Part shown: positions 6,106-10,218 of the stretch, in pieces
Numbering within the stretch: position 1 is the stretch's first letter
Layout: each line of letters opens with the position of its first letter
From: Bacteroidales bacterium UBA3724
GTDB taxonomy: Bacteria > Bacteroidota > Bacteroidia > Bacteroidales > P3
Length of the DNA: 10,218 nucleotides
Assembly: GCA_002371315.1 (NCBI GenBank)
Contig: DFHL01000016.1
Coordinates: forward strand, 1 to 10,218
Direction: 5' to 3'
Notes under the pieces: model-generated
Told to the model about the DNA's origin: nothing
The model's database searches: none
The model's input: the letters and a program-made list of their open reading frames with translations, nothing else
Program-made: the position numbers and the translations under genes

Positions 6106-6113
6106 TATCTTTG
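6106..6113 (+). promoter_or_regulatory. Promoter -7 box TATCTTTG for aspS-menA-menG
   Basis: It matches TAnnTTTG exactly and is followed by GCAAATTCG, a common sequence context in Bacteroidetes promoters. It lies 8 bp after the stop of the preceding gene and 34 bp before the aspS ATG. A -33 element is not obvious within the end of the upstream gene. Confidence 0.7.
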
Positions 6114-6147
6114 CAAATTCGTAAATAATAAAGAAAATAATATATCT

Positions 6148-7905
6148 ATGTATCGTACAAACACTTGTGGTGAATTAAATATAAGCAATGTGGGTCAGGA
6201 AGTGACGCTGTGCGGATGGCTGCAGCGCAGCCGCGACCTTGGCGGAATGACTTTCATCGACCTGCGCGACCGCTACGGTATCACGCAGCTGGCCTTCAAT
6301 ATGGAAACCAATGCCGAACTGTGCGAGAAGGCTCGCCGCTTGGGGCGCGAATATGTGCTGCAGGCCAAAGGCGTTGTCATTGAGCGCAGTAGCAAGAACA
6401 CGAAGATTCCTACCGGCGAAATCGAAATCGACGTCAAGGAACTGACGGTGCTCAACGAGGCCAAGACGCCTCCCTTTACCATTGAGGACCAGAGTGATGG
6501 CGGCGACGACCTGCGTATGAAGTACCGCTACCTCGACATACGCCGCAACCCGGTGCGCCGCAACCTGGAGCTGCGCCACCGTATGGCTATGCTGGTGCGC
6601 AACTACTTGAGCAACCTTGATTTCCTCGAAATCGAGACCCCGATGCTTATCAAATCGACCCCCGAAGGCGCCCGCGACTTCGTGGTGCCGAGCCGTATGA
6701 ATCCGGGCGAGTTCTATGCGCTGCCGCAGAGTCCGCAGCAGTACAAGCAGCTGCTGATGGTGGCCGGTATGGACCGCTACTTCCAGATTGTGCGCTGCTT
6801 CCGCGACGAGGACCTGCGTGCCGACCGTCAGCCGGAGTTTACGCAGATCGACTGCGAGATGTCGTTCGTGGAGCAGGAGGATGTGCTGCAGACCTTTGAG
6901 GGTCTGGCCAAGCACCTCTTCAAGGAAATGAAGGGACTGACGTTCGACAAGTTCCCGCGCATTACGTGGCACGACGCTATGCGCCGCTATGGCAGCGACA
7001 AGCCGGACATCCGCTTCGGTATGGAGTTTGTGGAGCTGAACGATGTGGCCAAGGGCAAGGGCTTCGGCCTGTTCGACAACGCCGAGCTGGTTGTCGGCAT
7101 CTGTGCCGAAGGCTGCGCCGAATATACTCGCAAACAGCTCGATGCGCTGACCGACTTCGTCAAGCGTCCGCAGGTGGGCGCCGGCGGAATGGTCTACATC
7201 AAATACAACGCCGACGGCACGTTCAAGAGCTCGGTTGACAAGTTCTATACGCAGGACGACCTGAAGGCCATCGCCGACAAGTTCGGCGCCAAGCCTGGCG
7301 ACCTGATGCTTATCCTCTGCGGTCCAGCTATGAAGACGCGCGTGCAGCTCTGCGCTCTGCGTCTCGAGATGGGTCAGCAGCTGGGTCTGCGCAATCCCGA
7401 GGTTTTTGCTCCGCTGTGGGTCATCGATTTCCCGCTGCTGGAATGGGACGACGAGACGCAGCGCTACTATGCTATGCACCATCCCTTTACGGCTCCGAAG
7501 CCCGAGGACGAGGCGCTGCTCGACGACCCGTCGAAGTGGGGTGACATCCGCGCCAATGCCTACGACATCGTGATGAACGGCGTCGAAGTGGGCGGCGGCT
7601 CGATCCGTATCCACGACCGCACGCTGCAGAACAAGATGTTCCACACGCTTGGCTTTACCGACGAGCAGGCTGCTGCCCAGTTCGGGTTCCTGATGGATGC
7701 CTTCACATATGGCGCTCCGCCTCACGCCGGTCTGGCCTTCGGTTTCGACCGTCTCTGCTCGCTCTTCGGTGGCGCCGACTCGATCCGCGACTTCATCGCT
7801 TTCCCGAAGAACAACTCGGGTCGCGATGTTATGTCGGGCTCGCCGTCGCCAATCTCCGACGCGCAGCTTGACGAATTGCAGATTAAAGTGGATTTGAAGG
7901 GATGA
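6148..7905 (+). CDS. aspS: Aspartyl-tRNA synthetase
   Basis: The 585-residue product charges tRNA-Asp with aspartate in the cytoplasm and has the usual length of bacterial AspRS. An N-terminal OB-fold anticodon-binding domain (about 1-105, with TFIDLRDRYGITQLAF) precedes the class II catalytic core. Motif 1 lies around FLEIETPML (159-167), motif 2 is RCFRDEDLRADRQPEFTQ (216-233), and motif 3 is around AFGFDRL (530-536). The bacterial GAD insertion fits the region between motifs 2 and 3. The ATG at 6148 is chosen because the protein then begins MYRTNTCGEL, normal for the family. A TTG at 6103 in the same frame would put the promoter box inside the gene. The leader is A-rich with no Shine-Dalgarno site. 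The stop overlaps the menA start (ATGA), which indicates coupled translation. Confidence 0.98.
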   Translation: MYRTNTCGELNISNVGQEVTLCGWLQRSRDLGGMTFIDLRDRYGITQLAFNMETNAELCEKARRLGREYVLQAKGVVIERSSKNTKIPTGEIEIDVKELTVLNEAKTPPFTIEDQSDGGDDLRMKYRYLDIRRNPVRRNLELRHRMAMLVRNYLSNLDFLEIETPMLIKSTPEGARDFVVPSRMNPGEFYALPQSPQQYKQLLMVAGMDRYFQIVRCFRDEDLRADRQPEFTQIDCEMSFVEQEDVLQTFEGLAKHLFKEMKGLTFDKFPRITWHDAMRRYGSDKPDIRFGMEFVELNDVAKGKGFGLFDNAELVVGICAEGCAEYTRKQLDALTDFVKRPQVGAGGMVYIKYNADGTFKSSVDKFYTQDDLKAIADKFGAKPGDLMLILCGPAMKTRVQLCALRLEMGQQLGLRNPEVFAPLWVIDFPLLEWDDETQRYYAMHHPFTAPKPEDEALLDDPSKWGDIRANAYDIVMNGVEVGGGSIRIHDRTLQNKMFHTLGFTDEQAAAQFGFLMDAFTYGAPPHAGLAFGFDRLCSLFGGADSIRDFIAFPKNNSGRDVMSGSPSPISDAQLDELQIKVDLKG

Positions 7906-8780
7906 GCACTATAAAGGCTCTGATCAACTCTATGCGTCTCCGCACGCTGCCCCTGTCGCTGGCAGGGATAGTGTGCGGAGGTCTGCTTGCTATGGGCGGA
8001 CTCGGGCCCAACGGCAACTGGTGGGCTTTTGCCCTCGTGTTGCTTACTGCCTGCGCTTTGCAGATTCTTTCTAACCTCAGCAACGAAATGGGCGACCACC
8101 TCAGCGGTGTCGACGGCGAAACACGCGAAGGCCCCAACTATAGTATGGCCGACGGCGGACTGACTGAGAAGCAGATGTGGCGCGCCATCAACGGGATGGT
8201 GGTGTTCTGCTGCTTGAGTGGTCTGGCTATGGTTCTGGTGTCAGGCTCTCCGTGGTGGCTGCTTCTTTTGGGCGCAGCCGCTATCTGGGCCGCCACACAC
8301 TACACGCTTGGCAAGTCCCCTTACGGTTATCGTGGCTGGGGCGATTTGTTCGTGTTTATCTTTTTCGGTATTGTCTCCGTGATGGGCAGTTATTTTGTCG
8401 TTGCACATCGCATCGATTTCGAATGGTTGCTGATTTTGCCCGCCATAGGCGTGGGTCTTTTGAGCGTGGCTGTTCTCAATGTCAACAATATACGTGATAT
8501 GGAGAGCGACCGTGGCAAGCGCGTTACGATACCGTTGAAGATTGGTGCGCGTCGTGCCAAGTGGTATCAGACCTTCCTTATAATCGTCGGTGCCCTCTGT
8601 ATGCTCCCATTACCTGTACTACCCTTTTTCGGGTTCTTGTTTTTGCTCCCTGTTGCAGGGCTGGTACTCCATCTTATGCTTGTATGGCAAGCGGAGGGGA
8701 GAAAACTTGACCCGGCATTGCCCATCCTCGTAATTTCAACTTTCTTGTTGGCATTTGTTTATGGTCTTATTTTTAAGTGA
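7902..8780 (+). CDS. menA: 1,4-dihydroxy-2-naphthoate polyprenyltransferase
   Basis: The 292-residue UbiA-superfamily integral membrane enzyme attaches a polyprenyl chain to 1,4-dihydroxy-2-naphthoate and gives demethylmenaquinone. The N terminus has the family signature SMRLRTLPLSLAG. The first Asp-rich motif, NEMGDHLSGVD (61-71), and the second, NNIRDMESDRGKR (195-207), are the prenyl-diphosphate/Mg binding sites. YGYRGWGDLFVFIFFG in mid-protein is typical of MenA rather than UbiA. About eight or nine hydrophobic helices are visible. The ATG overlaps the aspS stop by 4 bp, and menG follows after 6 bp, so the three genes very probably share one mRNA. The exact isoprenoid length cannot be read from sequence. 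Confidence 0.96.
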   Translation: MSTIKALINSMRLRTLPLSLAGIVCGGLLAMGGLGPNGNWWAFALVLLTACALQILSNLSNEMGDHLSGVDGETREGPNYSMADGGLTEKQMWRAINGMVVFCCLSGLAMVLVSGSPWWLLLLGAAAIWAATHYTLGKSPYGYRGWGDLFVFIFFGIVSVMGSYFVVAHRIDFEWLLILPAIGVGLLSVAVLNVNNIRDMESDRGKRVTIPLKIGARRAKWYQTFLIIVGALCMLPLPVLPFFGFLFLLPVAGLVLHLMLVWQAEGRKLDPALPILVISTFLLAFVYGLIFK

Positions 8781-8786
8781 TAAAAT

Positions 8787-9476
8787 ATGGCTTACGATTT
8801 CAACAAGATAGCGACGAACTACGACCGCCTGAACCATATTATGACCGCAGGGATGGACCGCCTGTGGCGTCGGCGTGCCGCCAAAGAGGCAATCAAGACA
8901 GCCCGAAGGAAGACCGCGTCAGACACTAACGCATCAACCTTGGATGTGGCTTGCGGCACAGGCGATATGGCTATTGAATTGCTAAAACGAGGAAGTTCAG
9001 TAACCGGCATCGACCTCAGCGAAGAGATGCTTACCATTGCCCGCAGGAAGACCGCGGAAGCCAACTTTCAACTCGCCAACGCCGAGGCTTTGCCATTCGA
9101 CGACGCCACGTTCGATGCTGTCACTTCGGCTTTTGGCATTCGCAACTTCGTCCATCTGGACAAGGGACTGGCCGAAATGGCACGTGTATTGAAGTCGGGC
9201 GGACGAATGGTGATTCTTGAGATGTCCACGCCCGACAGCGCTCTGGTCCGTCCATTCTACAATCTCTACACCCGCCGCATTATTCCTTGGCTTGGTTCGC
9301 GCCTTGCCGGCAACCGCGAGGCATACACCTACCTGCCCAACTCGATTGAGCGATTCCCCAAAGGCAAAGCGATGCTGCAGAAGCTTGAAGCCGTCGGCCT
9401 CAGGGCAGAACAGCACAAGTTCTTCTTCGGCGTATGCCGTATGTATGTGTGCGAAAAAAATGAGTTAATGTGTTAA
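8787..9476 (+). CDS. menG: Demethylmenaquinone C-methyltransferase
   Basis: The 229-residue SAM-dependent enzyme of the UbiE/MenG family methylates demethylmenaquinone to menaquinone, the step after MenA. The N terminus, YDRLNHIMTAGMDRLWRR (12-29), is the family signature. SAM motif I is LDVACGTGD (52-60) and the post-I acidic residue is D76 (GIDLSEEM). NAEALPF, FGIRNF and RVLKSGGRMVILEMSTP follow in family order. With menA just upstream and no ubiquinone genes, the menaquinone role is favoured. Two oddities: residues 38-51 before motif I contain a repeat-like segment, and the last residues (ELMC) are read from an intergenic octamer array that also provides the stop. Both ends of that array would be free of constraint if the family C terminus ends near MYVCEK. 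Confidence 0.96.
   Translation: MAYDFNKIATNYDRLNHIMTAGMDRLWRRRAAKEAIKTARRKTASDTNASTLDVACGTGDMAIELLKRGSSVTGIDLSEEMLTIARRKTAEANFQLANAEALPFDDATFDAVTSAFGIRNFVHLDKGLAEMARVLKSGGRMVILEMSTPDSALVRPFYNLYTRRIIPWLGSRLAGNREAYTYLPNSIERFPKGKAMLQKLEAVGLRAEQHKFFFGVCRMYVCEKNELMC
8901..8938. repeat. Repeat-like segment inside menG
   Basis: The part 8913-8938 matches the reverse complement of the spacer element 3236-3261 at 23 of 26 positions, including ACCGCGTCAG and CACTAAC. It encodes TASDTNAST just before SAM motif I. Overlapping it, GCCCGAAGGAAGACCGCG (8901-8918) recurs at 9039-9056 with one mismatch, giving ARRKTA twice in the protein. The loop position tolerates insertion. Confidence 0.55.
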
Positions 9477-9559
9477 TGCGTTAATGAGTTAATGCGTTAA
9501 TGTGTTAATGCGTTAATGTGTTAATGTGTTAATGCGTTAATGTGTTAATGGCTGACGCG
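9465..9559 (+). repeat. TTAATGNG octamer array with GCTGACGCG core
   Basis: Ten full 8-bp units (9465-9544: TTAATG followed by TG, CG or AG) and a partial eleventh end in GGCTGACGCG (9550-9559). The array begins inside menG and provides its TAA (9474-9476). Each unit contains TAATG, a stop overlapping an ATG, and the period of 8 places these in all three frames. The end 9537-9559 matches 3237-3259. This array lacks the inverted arm seen there. Confidence 0.93.
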
Positions 9560-9565
9560 TTCGTG

Positions 9566-9607
9566 TCACAGGTCACAGGTCACTATTCACTAATCACAAT
9601 TCACTAA
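9566..9607 (+). repeat. Six TCACNNN heptamers before the nitroreductase gene
   Basis: The units TCACAGG, TCACAGG, TCACTAT, TCACTAA, TCACAAT and TCACTAA run directly up to three bases before the next ATG. No -7 box is visible in 9477-9610, so the following gene may be read from the upstream operon or from an atypical promoter. Confidence 0.8.
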
Positions 9608-9610
9608 AAA

Positions 9611-10218
9611 ATGGCAGACAACTATTTGGAAAAACGATACGATGAGGTCTTCGGAACGAAGAAAGTCACCAAGAGGGTAGGGCATACCCTCGACGAACTG
9701 CTGACAAAAAACCGCTCGACGCGCGGATACAACAAGGCCTACGTCGTAAAGCGGCAAGAGCTGGAGCAGATTGTGTCGGTCAATACCAAACTGGGCTCTG
9801 GCTGCAACCGTCAGGTGCTGCGGTTCCGACTGGTGACGCAGGGCGACGAGTCGCAGAAAGTACTCGAAAACATCAAGATGGGCGCAGCCCTGCCCGAACT
9901 GCACCTGCCGTTCCCAGGTACCGAACCCGAAGCTTTCATTATTGTCTGCTCGCTGAATGGCGACGACAAGCTGGCGCTTATCGACCTCGGTATGTCGCTT
10001 GAAGCAATGTCGCTCCGCGCTGTTGAAATGGGACTTAACACCTTGATTGTCGGCGCCTTCAACAAAGCGAAGCTGAAAGATGCCTTCTCGCTTCTTTGCG
10101 ACCCTGTTGCGGTGCTCTGTGTCGGCAAAGGTGCCGAACGCTTCGAACTGGTCCCCATCAATGAATCCGACCCCCACGCCTACTACCGCCGCGACGGCAT
10201 CCACTACATTCCCAAAGT
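9611..10218 (+). CDS. Nitroreductase-like flavoprotein, 3' end outside the window
   Basis: The frame is open from ATG 9611 to the window edge (202 full codons) with no stop, so the gene is partial. The start MADNYLEKRYDEVFG follows an A-run just after the heptamers. KNRSTRGYN (33-41) resembles the nitroreductase RRSxRxY motif. GSGCNRQVLRFRLV (62-75) resembles the FMN-binding SAxNxQPWRF segment. LPFPGTEPEAFIIVCS and VEMGLNTLIVGAFN continue the fold in order. The family uses FMN and NAD(P)H to reduce nitro groups, quinones or similar substrates; the true substrate is unknown. It lacks a signal peptide and should be cytoplasmic. I recall similar short nitroreductase-like proteins in Bacteroidetes. 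Its place after menG raises but does not prove a quinone-related role. Confidence 0.88.
   Translation, partial: MADNYLEKRYDEVFGTKKVTKRVGHTLDELLTKNRSTRGYNKAYVVKRQELEQIVSVNTKLGSGCNRQVLRFRLVTQGDESQKVLENIKMGAALPELHLPFPGTEPEAFIIVCSLNGDDKLALIDLGMSLEAMSLRAVEMGLNTLIVGAFNKAKLKDAFSLLCDPVAVLCVGKGAERFELVPINESDPHAYYRRDGIHYIPK

Noticed and set aside
6103..6147. Upstream TTG start for aspS adding 15 residues
   Set aside because: The extension would be encoded by the promoter box and A-rich leader, and family members start near MYRTxxCGEL.
6175..7725. Long - strand frame opposite aspS (516 codons)
   Set aside because: It lies almost wholly opposite an unmistakable aspartyl-tRNA synthetase and shows no motif of its own.
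9465..9607. CRISPR-like or coding interpretation of the octamer and heptamer arrays
   Set aside because: The units are 7-8 bp with no spacers, and stops occur in every frame.

Overview
The window looks like a chromosomal segment from a member of Bacteroidetes, most likely Bacteroidales (Prevotella- or Muribaculaceae-like). The reasons are -7 boxes of the TAnnTTTG type (TAACTTTG before the first gene, TATCTTTG before aspS), A-rich leaders without Shine-Dalgarno sites, GC-rich genes beside very AT-rich spacers, menaquinone rather than ubiquinone genes, and a nitroreductase-like protein of a type I associate with Bacteroidetes. I see no tRNA, rRNA, transposase or CRISPR array. All supported genes are on the + strand.

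Layout. Positions 1-1100 hold no convincing gene. They contain a degenerate GTTTTTGGTGAATCCGG repeat near the left edge. They also contain a composite repeat at 318-896: two nearly identical direct copies of about 186 bp flank a core of small palindromes and a 34-bp duplication. Each long copy carries eight AATTNCTG boxes at about helical spacing, followed by a promoter-like TATTTTTG. At 1102-3204 lies a 700-residue membrane protein of unknown function with one EF-hand-like loop. After a repeat-filled spacer, 3323-6097 encodes a 924-residue protein that joins an inner-membrane sodium/glutamate-symporter-like carrier to an Omp85/surface-antigen-like outer-membrane barrel, through a linker holding what looks like an internal signal peptide. 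Then come aspS (6148-7905), menA (7902-8780, 4-bp overlap) and menG/ubiE (8787-9476, 6-bp gap), which read as one transcription unit. A second repeat-filled spacer precedes a nitroreductase-like gene that runs off the right edge (9611 onward).

How it works together. MenA prenylates 1,4-dihydroxy-2-naphthoate and MenG methylates the product, so the pair forms the last two steps to menaquinone, behind the housekeeping aspartyl-tRNA synthetase. No functional link to the two upstream membrane proteins is evident.

The most unusual features are the carrier-barrel fusion and the repeats. An octamer array (TTAATGNG) ending in a GCTGACGCG core occurs in two spacers, supplies the menG stop codon, and has a close inverted match inside the menG reading frame. 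A heptamer array (AGTTGAR) supplies the stop codon of the EF-hand gene.
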